DNA of 64,000 nucleotides. Origin: Streptomyces sp. 6-11-2 (GTDB lineage Bacteria > Actinomycetota > Actinomycetes > Streptomycetales > Streptomycetaceae). Positions 37,275-45,658 of this stretch are shown here, piece after piece. The stretch covers positions 7,068,001 to 7,132,000 of the forward strand of contig NZ_BJOR01000001.1 of the NCBI RefSeq assembly GCF_006540305.1, read 5' to 3'. The position numbers were made by a program, and so were the translations under genes. Numbering within the stretch: the first letter of the stretch is position 1; each line of letters starts with the position of its first letter. The notes beneath the pieces are model-generated. The model was not told where the DNA came from. It saw only the letters and a list, made by a program, of their open reading frames with translations, and did no database searches.

Positions 37275-37541
37275 GTGAGCGTTGTCCGAACGATCGAGAA
37301 CTGGCGCGAGCGCGGGGCGTGCCGCTTCGAGGATCCCGAGTTGTTCTTCCCGCTCGGGGAAAGCGGTCCGTCCACGCGTCAGATAGAACAGGCCCGCGCG
37401 GTGTGTCACCGGTGTCCGGTGCTGCGCGAGTGCCGGGCCTGGGCTTTGCGCAACAGCGAGTACGACGGTGTGTGGGGTGGCATGACCGCCGGGGAGCGCC
37501 GCGCCGCGGCGCGGCGCAGGTCCGGGGACCGCGGCCGGTAG
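37275..37541 (+). CDS. WhiB-like iron-sulfur transcriptional regulator
   Basis: An 88-residue Wbl protein with the four cluster cysteines: GACRFEDP, then AVCHRCPVLRECRAWAL (C-x2-C-x5-C), followed by the turn GVWGGMTAGE and a basic C-terminus RRAAARRR. Wbl proteins bind a [4Fe-4S] cluster and partner with sigma factors to control development or redox responses. GTG 37275 is chosen for GGAGG five bases upstream; an open frame continues upstream but lacks coding character. It is not identifiable as a specific named Wbl by sequence alone. Confidence 0.93.
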   Translation: MSVVRTIENWRERGACRFEDPELFFPLGESGPSTRQIEQARAVCHRCPVLRECRAWALRNSEYDGVWGGMTAGERRAAARRRSGDRGR

Positions 37542-37684
37542 AGCCGGAGGCGCCCGGAGGCGAGCGGTGGCCGTGCCACCGGAAATCGACTGAATTCGGT
37601 CAAACATGTGCCCGCGAGCCGGTCGCCGTGCATGGCACGGCGTGCCGCGGGCATACGGAGCAAAAATCGAGAGAGGGGCGCTCC

Positions 37685-37948
37685 GTGCTGGTTCCGGACC
37701 CGAAGGTCGTCAGGACGTTGCTGACTCGGTACGCATCGCTGAAGATCGCTCAGGCGGAGAGGGAGCGGGCCGAGACGGCCCGGGAGCTGGAGGACGTCAG
37801 CTACACCTTGTGCGTCATGATGGGGACCACCGGCATCCACGAGGCCATCGGCAGGGCGGACGCCCTGCTGCTCGCCCCCGGACGCGCGGCGGACGCGGAC
37901 GTGAGCACCGACGCCGACGGGGGCGGCGCCCTGCCCCTGGCGGTCTGA
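37685..37948 (+). CDS. DUF5133 family protein (second of two paralogues)
   Basis: An 87-residue protein (VLVPDPKVVRTLLTRYASL, DVSYTLCVMMGTTGIHEAI) paralogous to the gene at 2321-2623. GTG 37685 follows GAGAGGGG. The fold is probably helical; no function is known. It lies between the WhiB-like gene and the tgm RiPP genes, and is convergent with the latter. Confidence 0.85.
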   Translation: MLVPDPKVVRTLLTRYASLKIAQAERERAETARELEDVSYTLCVMMGTTGIHEAIGRADALLLAPGRAADADVSTDADGGGALPLAV

Positions 37949-37994
37949 TCCCGCGGCAGACGTACGGGCGCTTCCCTGGCACGGCGTGCCGCTG

Positions 37995-38978
37995 TCAAGG
38001 AGCGGCCGTACGCCTGCCGTTGGCGTGTTCGCGCTCCCGCGGCCCGGGGCAGGCCAGCCACTCGGCGATGGTCCGGGCGATCGGCTGGCCGGTCTCCACC
38101 TCGACGAACCCGAACTGGCCGGACTGATTGCACTCCAGGAACCACCACGTGCCGTCGGCGTCCTCGGCGAAGTCGAAGGCGCCGTAGGACAGTTGGGCCT
38201 GCCGCAGATAGGCGAGCACTGCCGCGGCCACACGCCGCGGGACCTCGGCCGGCCGCCACGGCGTCCCGGACGTGGCGAACCGGACGTCCACCTCCCCGGG
38301 GTCGGCGTCCGCCGGGGTCGCCTTGCGGGCGGCCAGCAGCGTGTCGCCGACCGCCGTCAACCGGATGTCGGCGCGCTTGGCGATCCTGCGCTGCAGCAGG
38401 GTCGGGCCGTAGGCCACCGCGCCGAAGTCCGTGTCCGGGGCGACCCGGCTGGTCGGCACCGCCCTCGGCGGCTCCTGCGGATGCGCGCCGGAGACCGGCT
38501 TGACCACCAGGTCCGGGAACCGTTCGGCGAACTCCCGGGCGGCCTGCGGGAAGGTGGTGATGAGCGTGGCCGGCACCGGCAGGCCGCTGCGCTGGGCGAG
38601 CCGCAGCTGCCAGGGCTTGTGCCGGGCCCGCCCGGCCGCGTCCGGATGGTTCATCCAGCGGGCTCCGCAGCCGCGCAGCATTCCGTACAGCGCCTGTGCC
38701 GCCTCCTCGGTCAGCCACGCGGACGGCTGGTTCGCACGGGCGGCCGGAGTTCCGGGTCTGCGCACCCAGACCGCGCGCAGGCGGCTCAGGCTCACCAGCC
38801 GTCCGCCGACCGACAGATGGCCGTCGAAGGAGCCGTGGACGTACTCGCCCGACAGGGCGGCGCCCGCGGTCAGGTCGGCCGGATCCAGCCGGACCACCGG
38901 AGTCGAGGAGGCGTTCAGGTGCATCACCACCATGTCCGCCGTCACGTCCTCCTCGCCGGTGAGGATCAGTACGGTCAT
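37995..38978 (-). CDS. tgmB: ATP-grasp ribosomal peptide maturase TgmB
   Basis: A 327-residue ATP-grasp ligase of the SAV_5884/TgmB RiPP maturase family. Seen: N-terminal LILTGEEDVTADMVV and RLRAVWVRRPG, then the ATP-grasp core LVVKPVSGAHPQ (ATP-binding Lys) and metal-binding WWFLECNQSGQFGF. Such enzymes make ester or amide crosslinks between Ser/Thr/Lys and Asp/Glu side chains of the precursor. It lies 14 bases downstream of the precursor gene tgmA, so one transcript is likely. Confidence 0.92.
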   Translation of the reverse strand: MTVLILTGEEDVTADMVVMHLNASSTPVVRLDPADLTAGAALSGEYVHGSFDGHLSVGGRLVSLSRLRAVWVRRPGTPAARANQPSAWLTEEAAQALYGMLRGCGARWMNHPDAAGRARHKPWQLRLAQRSGLPVPATLITTFPQAAREFAERFPDLVVKPVSGAHPQEPPRAVPTSRVAPDTDFGAVAYGPTLLQRRIAKRADIRLTAVGDTLLAARKATPADADPGEVDVRFATSGTPWRPAEVPRRVAAAVLAYLRQAQLSYGAFDFAEDADGTWWFLECNQSGQFGFVEVETGQPIARTIAEWLACPGPREREHANGRRTAAP

Positions 38979-38992
38979 CTCCGCGGCCGTGT

Positions 38993-39184
38993 TCAGTCGT
39001 CGAAGTGCGTCTTGGAGCCCGCCGTGGAGGTCGTGGTGCCCAGCTCTCTCAGCAGCGCGTGGTCGGATGCGGCGATCCGCCCGTCCATGAGAACGTTCAA
39101 CTGCAGCCCGGAGTCGTAGGCGTACGGCGTGGCGGCGTCCCGTTCCACTGCCGGACGAGCGTAGTTGAGCGCGAACGGTTGCAT
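38993..39184 (-). CDS. tgmA: TgmA: ATP-grasp-modified RiPP precursor
   Basis: A 63-residue precursor of the TIGR04186 'ATP-grasp target' type. The leader is MQPFALNYARPA...YAYDSGLQLNVLMDGRIA and the C-terminal core TTTSTAGSKTHFDD contains clustered Thr/Ser/Lys donors and two terminal Asp acceptors, as expected for a graspetide. AGGGGAGAG lies just upstream of ATG 39184. No peptidase, transporter or methyltransferase is immediately adjacent, so export and trimming are unexplained. Confidence 0.92.
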   Translation of the reverse strand: MQPFALNYARPAVERDAATPYAYDSGLQLNVLMDGRIAASDHALLRELGTTTSTAGSKTHFDD

Positions 39185-39305
39185 CGTCTCTCCCCTGTCG
39201 GTGCAGCCGCGACCAAGCGGTGGTGCTGCTTGTGGCGTCGCTTGGCCCGCTGACTTCGTTTCGGGTTCCCGAGACTTATACGAATCGAACGAGTGAATGG
39301 TTTCC

Positions 39306-39665
39306 TTACGGAGCGTAGTCCTTGGCGTCCGGCTGTCCGCGACGCCCGAAAAGTCCGGGTCGCCGCGCCAGGGCGGGCAGCTGGTCGCCGCCGGCGGCGT
39401 GCAGTGAACGCAGGGCCAGGAGCAGGACGCCGATGTCGTCGAGGTACACCGGGTCGGGCAACAGGTCCGTGGGCAGGACGAGATAGAGGACGGCACCCCA
39501 GAAGACCCAGCGCGGCCCCGTCGGCAGGCCGGCACGGCGCAGCTCCCGCCGGGTGCGCACCAGACGCCTGAGCAGTACGACGGCCATGGCCAGCACGGCG
39601 GCCAAGGCCAGCGCGACGGCCGCGATGACGGCGGTCATGAGCAGCACCTTCGCGGTGGAGTCCAC
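39306..39665 (-). CDS. DUF1232 (YkvA-like) membrane protein
   Basis: A 119-residue protein with one N-terminal membrane helix (VLLMTAVIAAVALALAAVLA) and a DUF1232 domain: YLVLPTDLLPDPVYLDDIGVLLLAL, the hallmark P(x)D-LLPD-DD pattern. Function unknown. GTG 39665 follows AAGGGCA. It lies upstream of tgmA on the same strand but a clear 121-base AT-rich gap separates them, so tgmA probably has its own promoter. Confidence 0.85.
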   Translation of the reverse strand: MDSTAKVLLMTAVIAAVALALAAVLAMAVVLLRRLVRTRRELRRAGLPTGPRWVFWGAVLYLVLPTDLLPDPVYLDDIGVLLLALRSLHAAGGDQLPALARRPGLFGRRGQPDAKDYAP

Positions 39666-39866
39666 GGTTCGTGCCCTTCCTCGTCGTGCCGCTCACCGGC
39701 GCATCTCCTTGTCTGATGCCCGGCTGCGGCGTTTCCATGAGCGGATGTCACCCCGCTGCGTCGTCCCGGTGGCGCGCCCGGCGACAGCCCCCTTGTAATG
39801 GCGGGGTAAAGGCGTGTCGCGCTTCGGGGGTGCAGGAGCGGCCGCACCCCTGCCATGGAGCCCAGC

Positions 39867-40904
39867 ATGACCACCCGCTCTTCACCATCCCAGACGAACC
39901 AGGCCGTCATCGACCTCACCGACGAGATCCACTGGTCCGGGCCGCCCGGCGGCATGGCGGGACGCGGCGACGGCGAGAGCGCGGCCGGTGATCCGGTCGG
40001 CGGCCTCGTCCGGGCGGCGGTCGACGATCGGCCCCTGGAGGAGGTCCTCCGGCTCGTCACCCTGCTGGAGGGATCGCCCGAGCACGCCGAGGCCGTCCGG
40101 CACGCCCTGCGCGCCGTCGCCCTGGACCGGCCCGTGGAGGACGTCGCCCGCCTGGTCGCCGAGCTGACCCGGCCGCCGCGGCCGGCCGACAGCGCCGACG
40201 AAACGATCCGCGCCGCGGTCGGCGGCCGCTGCGTCGCGGACGTCACCCGGCTGGTGGTGCTGCTGCATCGGCCGCCGCAACTGCCGCACTGCGGCCGGGC
40301 GGCGATCCGCGCGGCCGCCGCGGGCCGCACGGTCGAGGATCTCGTGGAGCTGATCGGGCGGCTGGCACGGGAGCGGTCCGACGAACCGTACGACGAACCG
40401 GGTGCGACGCCCGGCGTGGCCGCGGGCGAGGAGCAGACGGCCGCGGGCGAGCCCGGCGAGCGGCCCGCAAGGCCCGCCTTCTGGCCCAGCTGGATGGCCG
40501 CGGCGGCCCTCGTGGTGTGCGGCGCGGCCTACTTCCCGCTGCGCTGGCAGGGGGTCCCCCTGCTCGTCTGCCTCCTCGCCCTCACCGTGTCGGGGCTGTG
40601 CGGACTGCTGGCCGTGTCGCTGGCCCTGCGCGCCGGAGTGGCGGCCCTGGTGGCGGGAGCGGTCGTCCCGGCGGTGCTGGCCGGAGTCGGCTATGTCGAG
40701 GGCAGGTTCGCCCCGGCGCAGGTCTCCCGAGCCCTGGCGATCACGGTGGCACCACCGCTGAGCGCCGGACTCACCGCGGTGTGCGCGTCGCTGGCCAGTC
40801 TGGCCGCGCTCTCGCTGCTGCTCATGGTGCAGGCGGCCGAGCGACATCCGCCGCCCCGGCCGGCCGGACTGGGCTCACGGGCCGTCAACCCGCCTGCCCC
40901 GTGA
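39867..40904 (+). CDS. Membrane protein with four helical repeats
   Basis: A 345-residue protein. The N-terminal half has four degenerate ~36-residue helical repeats: AAVDDRPLEEVLRLVTLLE, AVALDRPVEDVARLVAELT, AAVGGRCVADVTRLVVLLH, AAAAGRTVEDLVELIGRLA. An acidic linker follows and then four membrane helices (WMAAAALVVCGAAYFPL, LLVCLLALTVSGLCGLLAV, VAALVAGAVVPAVLAGVG, AGLTAVCASLASLAALSLL). GGAG precedes ATG 39867; an earlier ATG at 39855 lacks spacing. Function unknown; it may present a cytoplasmic helical scaffold at the membrane (inference). Confidence 0.75.
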   Translation: MTTRSSPSQTNQAVIDLTDEIHWSGPPGGMAGRGDGESAAGDPVGGLVRAAVDDRPLEEVLRLVTLLEGSPEHAEAVRHALRAVALDRPVEDVARLVAELTRPPRPADSADETIRAAVGGRCVADVTRLVVLLHRPPQLPHCGRAAIRAAAAGRTVEDLVELIGRLARERSDEPYDEPGATPGVAAGEEQTAAGEPGERPARPAFWPSWMAAAALVVCGAAYFPLRWQGVPLLVCLLALTVSGLCGLLAVSLALRAGVAALVAGAVVPAVLAGVGYVEGRFAPAQVSRALAITVAPPLSAGLTAVCASLASLAALSLLLMVQAAERHPPPRPAGLGSRAVNPPAP

Positions 40905-41095
40905 ACCGCTTGCCCGGTGCCGGGAAGGGCTCGTTCGGAAACGAACACCCGTGGCCCGGCGGACGGCGCCGCCCGCGAGGGAGCCGCTCCGCCGCGGCGC
41001 GTCCGGGCGGCCTCCCGGACGTGCCGCCGCGCGGACCGCGTGTCCGCGCCGCGGCGCCCGGCGAGTCCGGGCATCCGTGCCGCTGTGGACCGGGT

Positions 41096-42328
41096 TCAGT
41101 CCCCGGTCCGCGGCTTCGAGCCTCCGGCCGGTGGGGACGTGCCGGCGTCCCCACCGGCCGGAGATCCGCCATCGTCGTCGGGGGCCGCACCGGCCTTCGA
41201 CCGCCGCTCGGGCGTGGTGCCCGGGCGCAGCGACAGGGCGGTGCCCTTCAGGCGTCCCAGTCCGCGTGCCAACTGCTGGAAGGGGGACCCCGCGGCCGTA
41301 CGGGCCTGCTTCCCGGCGGGCAGCGTGCCCTCGGCCTCCGACTCCCGGTACACGGCGAGGGCCTCGTGGGCGCGCTCGGCGGCCTCCCGGTACAGGTCCC
41401 GGGACTTCGTCATCGCCTCCAGGGCCTCGGAGTACATGGTGACGAGCTCGCGCGCCCGGGCGAGTTCTTCTTCCAGGGTCAGTAGCTGCCATTCCTCGCG
41501 CAGCGCGGTGAGGGCCCGGTCGGCGCCGTTCGGCAGGGGCCTGGGCAGCGCGGCGAAACGCTTGACGGCGTCGATGAGTTCGGTGGGTTCCGTGCCGTCC
41601 AGGAAGACGCTGCGCACCGAGAAGTCCTGTGCGTCGTAGCCGGGTGGCGGCGGACTGCCCGGCAGGACCAGGGCGCCGCCGCGGGGCAACCGGACGCCGA
41701 AGTCGTCCAGCACCCAGTTCACGGCCCTGAACCGGTGCGGCGCGGCCCGGTGCTCCACCACCCGGTGCCGCAGGCCCTCGGGCAGCACCCGCACCACCGC
41801 CGCCCGGCCGCGCTCGTCGGGCGTCATGGCCTCGTGGACGACGAGGTGCAGCGTCCAGGTGTCCCGCGCCGCGTGCCGCAGGACCCGCCTGAGCTCCTTG
41901 TCGTCGTCCGGGAGGGGAGTGACCTCCCCGAGCCGCAGCCCGGTGACGGCCTCGTACTCCCAGCCGGCGTCGGGGCCCTGCGGCCAGAACATGGTCGCGG
42001 GGGAGGGCCACCGCGGGTCCCACGGCTGCTCCGCCTCCGCGATCAGCACCCACTCGCGCCCCAGTCCGGAACCGGAGCCGGCGAGGGGCGACAGAGCGAG
42101 CCGGGCCCGTACGGTCACCTCGCCGGGCACCAGCCAGCGGGCCTCGAAGACCTTCTCGCCGCCGGGGCCGGTGGGCTCCGGTTCGAGGTGGTCGTGGATG
42201 ACGTCGTCGGCCTTGAGCCGCTTCAGGTGGCGCCGCACGACGTCCTCCGCGGCGGGCCCGGCGTGGCGGCCGCGGGCCGGCCACACCGTGGGCGGGGTCG
42301 CGGGGCGGGGGGAGGGAGAGTTCGACAT
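41096..42328 (-). CDS. Hypothetical protein
   Basis: A 410-residue soluble protein without recognised domain. It has a mixed alpha/beta central part (EWVLIAEAEQPWDPRWP, TWTLHLVVHEAMTPDERGRA, FRAVNWVLDDFGVRLPRGGALVL) and a long coiled-coil-prone segment (EEWQLLTLEEELARARELV, RDLYREAAERAHEALAVYRE), then a Gly/Pro tail. No catalytic motif or membrane helix is seen. ATG 42328 is preceded by no clear ribosome site. It resembles no family recognised here; third-position G/C and length support a genuine gene. Confidence 0.6.
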   Translation of the reverse strand: MSNSPSPRPATPPTVWPARGRHAGPAAEDVVRRHLKRLKADDVIHDHLEPEPTGPGGEKVFEARWLVPGEVTVRARLALSPLAGSGSGLGREWVLIAEAEQPWDPRWPSPATMFWPQGPDAGWEYEAVTGLRLGEVTPLPDDDKELRRVLRHAARDTWTLHLVVHEAMTPDERGRAAVVRVLPEGLRHRVVEHRAAPHRFRAVNWVLDDFGVRLPRGGALVLPGSPPPPGYDAQDFSVRSVFLDGTEPTELIDAVKRFAALPRPLPNGADRALTALREEWQLLTLEEELARARELVTMYSEALEAMTKSRDLYREAAERAHEALAVYRESEAEGTLPAGKQARTAAGSPFQQLARGLGRLKGTALSLRPGTTPERRSKAGAAPDDDGGSPAGGDAGTSPPAGGSKPRTGD

Positions 42329-42810
42329 GAGCCAATCTGAGAGCGAGGACGGCGGGTGCGTTCAGTATCGCCAAGCCGGATCATGCCCGGTCGCGCGGGG
42401 TCGGCGCCCGTCCCGCCGTGGCGGCGGCGCCGGCCGCCCACGGCCGTGCGCGTGCCGTGGCGAGGCGTTCTCCGTGGTCAGCCGGTCCGGGCGAAGGTCC
42501 GGCCGGCCTGCCGGTGACGTCCACGGCGAGTACCCGGAGGGCGGCGGCACGGCGTTGACGCGGGCGCCGAAGCCGGGAACTCCGGCAGGGCCGACGTCCT
42601 CCTGTCGCAGGGGCCCCGGTCCCCGGCCGTCCGGTCACGATCCGTCACCTCTCCCGGCGAGGCGTTACCCGTGCCGCCTTCCCCGTTCGGAGCATGTCAC
42701 GCCCTGTGAGGCTGACAGTCCTACTGCATTCGGCGGTGGAACGGTGTTCTGCGGCGCCCGGGACCCTCACCGTGGGAACGCCCGTGTTCTTCGAGCGACA
42801 GGAGTTCTCC
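42329..42810. other. Intergenic region upstream of the chaplin
   Basis: About 480 bases with no supported gene. Its 3' part (42690-42810) is less GC-rich and should hold the chaplin promoter. A frame from 42694 is open into the chaplin but reads as non-coding and lacks a ribosome site before it. No clear sigma-factor signature could be fixed. Confidence 0.5.
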
Positions 42811-43044
42811 ATGAGGATCAGAATGACGGCTGCCGCGGCCCTGGCCGGTGCGGCCCTGATGACGTGCGCGGGAACCGCCGCGGCCGACGCCGGCGCGATC
42901 GGTACCGCCAGCAACAGCCCGGGAGTGCTCTCCGGCAACGTCATCCAGGTCCCCCTCGACCTCGGCTTCAACCTGTGCGGCAACTCGGTCAACCTGATCG
43001 GCCTGCTCAACCCCGCCGTCGGGAACGCGTGCGCGAACAGCTAA
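42811..43044 (+). CDS. Short chaplin (hydrophobic aerial-hyphae surface protein)
   Basis: A 77-residue secreted protein. The signal peptide MRIRMTAAAALAGAALMTC ends near GTAAADAG; the mature ~48 residues form one chaplin domain: GVLSGNVIQVPLDLGFNLCGNSVNLIGLLNPAVGNACANS in two parts, with the two cysteines that form the intramolecular disulfide. Chaplins coat aerial hyphae and spores with amyloid fibrils. GGAG lies just before ATG 42811. A 20-bp terminator stem follows. Being a short type, it resembles ChpD-H rather than the wall-anchored ChpA-C. Confidence 0.93.
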   Translation: MRIRMTAAAALAGAALMTCAGTAAADAGAIGTASNSPGVLSGNVIQVPLDLGFNLCGNSVNLIGLLNPAVGNACANS

Positions 43045-43093
43045 GAGCGACCCCTGGCGGGGCGGTGCGCGTCCGGCGCACCGCGTCCCGTGA

Positions 43094-43136
43094 AACGGAA
43101 CGAGCCGTGCCCTGCCAGGGCACGGCTCGTTCCGTT
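43094..43136. terminator. Strong bidirectional terminator between chaplin and fprA-like gene
   Basis: A perfect 20-bp stem (AACGGAACGAGCCGTGCCCT and its complement) with a 3-base loop lies between the chaplin stop (43044) and the convergent reductase stop (43192). Confidence 0.9.
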
Positions 43137-43191
43137 CGGGCTCCGCACGCGGTCCGCCGGGCGGTCCCTGCCCGGCGGCGGGCGTGCCGGA

Positions 43192-44556
43192 CTACGCGCC
43201 GCTCGCGCGGAGCATGTCCTCGCGTTCGACGATCTTCACGCGCTCGCGGCCCTGCGGCTCGCCCAGGGCCTTCTCCGCGGCGTTCAGCCGGTGCCAGCCG
43301 TCCCACGTGGTGAAGCGGACGTTCCGCTCGGCGAGGAAGGCGTCGACGGCCTCGGGGGCGGGCGAGGCAGGGGTGTCCAGGCGCCCGTTCGCGAAGTCGT
43401 CCAGCAGGTTGGCGACCGTCTCGTTGGCGTCGCCCTTGGTGTGGCCGATGAGGCCCACGGGGCCGCGCCGGATCCACCCGGTGACGTACAGGGACCGCAC
43501 GTGCTCGCCGGACTCGGCGACGATCCGCCCGCCCTCGTCCGGGACCGTGCCCGACTCCAGGTCCCAGGGCAGCTTGGGCAGCTTGTCGGAGAGGTAGCCC
43601 ACGGCCCGGTACACGGCCGTGACGTCCCAGTCCTTGAAGGTGCCGGTGCCCTTGACGTTGCCGGTGCCGTCGAGCGCGGTGCGCTCGGTGCGCAGGCCCA
43701 CGACCCTGCCGCCCTCGCCGAGGACCTCGGCCGGGGACTCGAAGAAGTGCAGGAACAGCTTGTGCGGCCGGTCGCCGACGTCGCGGATCGCCCAGTTCTC
43801 CAGCGTCTTGGCGACCATGTCGGCCTGCTTGTTGCCCCGCCGGGTCGCGATGGAGCCCTCGTCGTAGTCGATGTCCTCGGGGTCGACGACGACCTCGATC
43901 GACGGGGAGTGGTCCAGCTCCCGCAGCTCCATCGGGCTGAACTTCGCCTGCGCCGGGCCCCGGCGGCCGAACACGTGGATCTCCACCGCCTCGTTGGCCT
44001 TCAGGCCCTCGTGCACGTTCGGCGGGATCTCGGTCGGCAGCAGCTCGTCGGCCGTCTTGGCCAGGATGCGGGCCACGTCGAGGGCGACGTTGCCTACCCC
44101 GAGCACGGCGACCTTCCGCGCCGTCAGCGGCCAGGTGCGCGGTACGTCCGGGTGCCCGTCGTACCAGGAGACGAAGTCCGCGGCGCCGTACGAGCCGTCC
44201 AGCTCGATGCCGGGTATGGGCAGCGCCCGGTCGGCCGTCGCGCCGGTGGAGAAGATCACGGCGTCGTAGAACGCGCGCAGGTCGTCCAGGCTGATGTCGC
44301 CCGGGTAGTCGACGTTGCCGAAGAGCCGGATCTGCGGCTTGTCGAGCACCTGGTGGAGGGCCGTGACGATGCCCTTGATGCGCGGGTGGTCGGGGGCGAC
44401 TCCGTAGCGGATCAGGCCGAACGGGGCCGGCATGCGCTCGAAGAGGTCGATGGACACGCCCGGCTCGGTGGCCACGTCGGACTTGAGGAGGGCGTCGGCG
44501 GCGTAGATCCCGGCGGGGCCGGCTCCGACGATGGCTACCCGCAGGGGGCGGGGCAT
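43192..44556 (-). CDS. fprA: FprA-like ferredoxin/adrenodoxin-NADP+ reductase
   Basis: A 454-residue FAD- and NADP-binding reductase: N-terminal VAIVGAGPAGIYAADALL (FAD), RYGVAPDHPRIKGI, NADPH site VAVLGVGNVALDVARIL, FGRRGPAQAKFSPMELRELD, and VTGWIRRGPVGLIGHTKGDA. It passes electrons from NADPH to ferredoxin, for example for P450s. AAGGGAA precedes ATG 44556. The promoter region carries a DtxR-type iron box, so it is probably induced on iron limitation. It could serve the P450s of the cvn operon, but there is no linkage. Confidence 0.92.
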   Translation of the reverse strand: MPRPLRVAIVGAGPAGIYAADALLKSDVATEPGVSIDLFERMPAPFGLIRYGVAPDHPRIKGIVTALHQVLDKPQIRLFGNVDYPGDISLDDLRAFYDAVIFSTGATADRALPIPGIELDGSYGAADFVSWYDGHPDVPRTWPLTARKVAVLGVGNVALDVARILAKTADELLPTEIPPNVHEGLKANEAVEIHVFGRRGPAQAKFSPMELRELDHSPSIEVVVDPEDIDYDEGSIATRRGNKQADMVAKTLENWAIRDVGDRPHKLFLHFFESPAEVLGEGGRVVGLRTERTALDGTGNVKGTGTFKDWDVTAVYRAVGYLSDKLPKLPWDLESGTVPDEGGRIVAESGEHVRSLYVTGWIRRGPVGLIGHTKGDANETVANLLDDFANGRLDTPASPAPEAVDAFLAERNVRFTTWDGWHRLNAAEKALGEPQGRERVKIVEREDMLRASGA

Positions 44557-44604
44557 GATCAGGTTCCCTTCGAGCGAGGATGGTCGACTCGTCGGCAACC
44601 CTAA

Positions 44605-44622
44605 ACTAAGGCAAGCCTAAGT
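44605..44622. promoter_or_regulatory. Putative DmdR/IdeR-type iron box
   Basis: ACTAAGGCAAGCCTAAGT is an 18-bp inverted repeat with one mismatched pair, of the AGGCnAGCCT/TTAGG type bound by DtxR-family regulators in Streptomyces. It lies 49 bases upstream of the reductase start on an otherwise GC-rich background. Confidence 0.6.
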
Positions 44623-44714
44623 TGGTACGCGGGTCCGGTCTATGGGCTCATAAGGCCGATTTATGGCTTGCCCGACGGCAGGACGGCACGGCGCCGGTCG
44701 GGCATGGTGGACCT

Positions 44715-45638
44715 GTGATCGGGTTGGCTGCGTGCTTCGCCGTCATGGGGGCCGCCAGCAACGCCATGGGCACGGCCTTCCAGCGCAAGGCGGCCTCCAC
44801 CGTCGCGCGCGGCGGCGGACTGCGCCTGCTGCTCGCCCTGGCGCGCCGCCCCGCCTGGCTGGCGGGCATCGGCGGGGTGATGGGGGCCGCCCTGTTCCAG
44901 GCCCTCGCGCTGGTGAACGGCCCGATGGCGCTCGTGCAGCCCCTGTTCATCCTGGAACTGCCCTTCGCCCTGCTCATCGCCGCTCCCTTGATGCACCGCA
45001 GGCTGCCCCGAGCGGGCTGGTGGGGTGTGGCGGGCATGGTCGGCGGCCTCACGCTGGTCCTGGTCTCGGCCGCGCCCTCCGGGGCCCGGGACCAGGCGTC
45101 CATGATGCGGTGGGTCCCGGCCCTGGCGGTGTGTCTCGGGGCGATGGCGGCGGCGGTGGTCCTCGCCCGGCCGGGACGCCCCTCCCTGTTCCGCGCCGCC
45201 GTGCTGGCCGCGGCCGCCGCCATCGGCAACGCCCTGACCGCCGCCCTGCTGAAGTCGGCGGCCGGCACCCTGGACAGCTCCGGCCTCGCGGTCTTCCTCA
45301 CCACCTGGCAGACGTACGGTTTCGCCCTCACCGGGGTCGGCGCCCTGTTGCTGCTGGAGAACTCCCTCCAGGCCGGCTCGCTGGCCGCCTCCCAGCCGGC
45401 GCTGACGCTCGGCGACGCGACGGTGAGCCTGCTGCTGGGCGTCACGCTCTTCGGCGAGCAGATCCGCACGGGCTGGTGGCTCCTGCCGGAGCTGATCGGT
45501 GCCGGGCTGATCCTGTGGGGCGTCCTGCGCCTCATCCACGTGGTCCCGCACGCCCAGCAGACCCTGGTCGGCGACGGCCGAGCGGCCGGCAGCCCCGCCG
45601 GCCGCCCCGCCCCACCGGAGCGCGCGTCCGGGTCCTGA
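44715..45638 (+). CDS. DMT-superfamily membrane transporter (EamA-like)
   Basis: A 307-residue protein with about nine or ten membrane helices and the DMT layout of two related halves: first VIGLAACFAVMGAASNAMG ... LVNGPMALVQPLFILELPFALL, then MRWVPALAVCLGAMAAAVVL ... ASQPALTLGDATVSLLLGVTLFGEQI. The EamA-type motif at the end of each half is recognisable. Substrate unknown. GTG 44715 is chosen; GGTGG lies close upstream and the first helix follows directly. A Pro-rich tail (SPAGRPAPPERASGS) ends the protein. Confidence 0.8.
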   Translation: MIGLAACFAVMGAASNAMGTAFQRKAASTVARGGGLRLLLALARRPAWLAGIGGVMGAALFQALALVNGPMALVQPLFILELPFALLIAAPLMHRRLPRAGWWGVAGMVGGLTLVLVSAAPSGARDQASMMRWVPALAVCLGAMAAAVVLARPGRPSLFRAAVLAAAAAIGNALTAALLKSAAGTLDSSGLAVFLTTWQTYGFALTGVGALLLLENSLQAGSLAASQPALTLGDATVSLLLGVTLFGEQIRTGWWLLPELIGAGLILWGVLRLIHVVPHAQQTLVGDGRAAGSPAGRPAPPERASGS

Positions 45639-45658
45639 GGTCCGGTCGGGGCCGTGGT

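Noticed and set aside
40933..40946. Small GTTCG-GAAA-CGAAC hairpin as a terminator
   Set aside because: The 5-bp stem is too short to be convincing; it was left out of the feature list.
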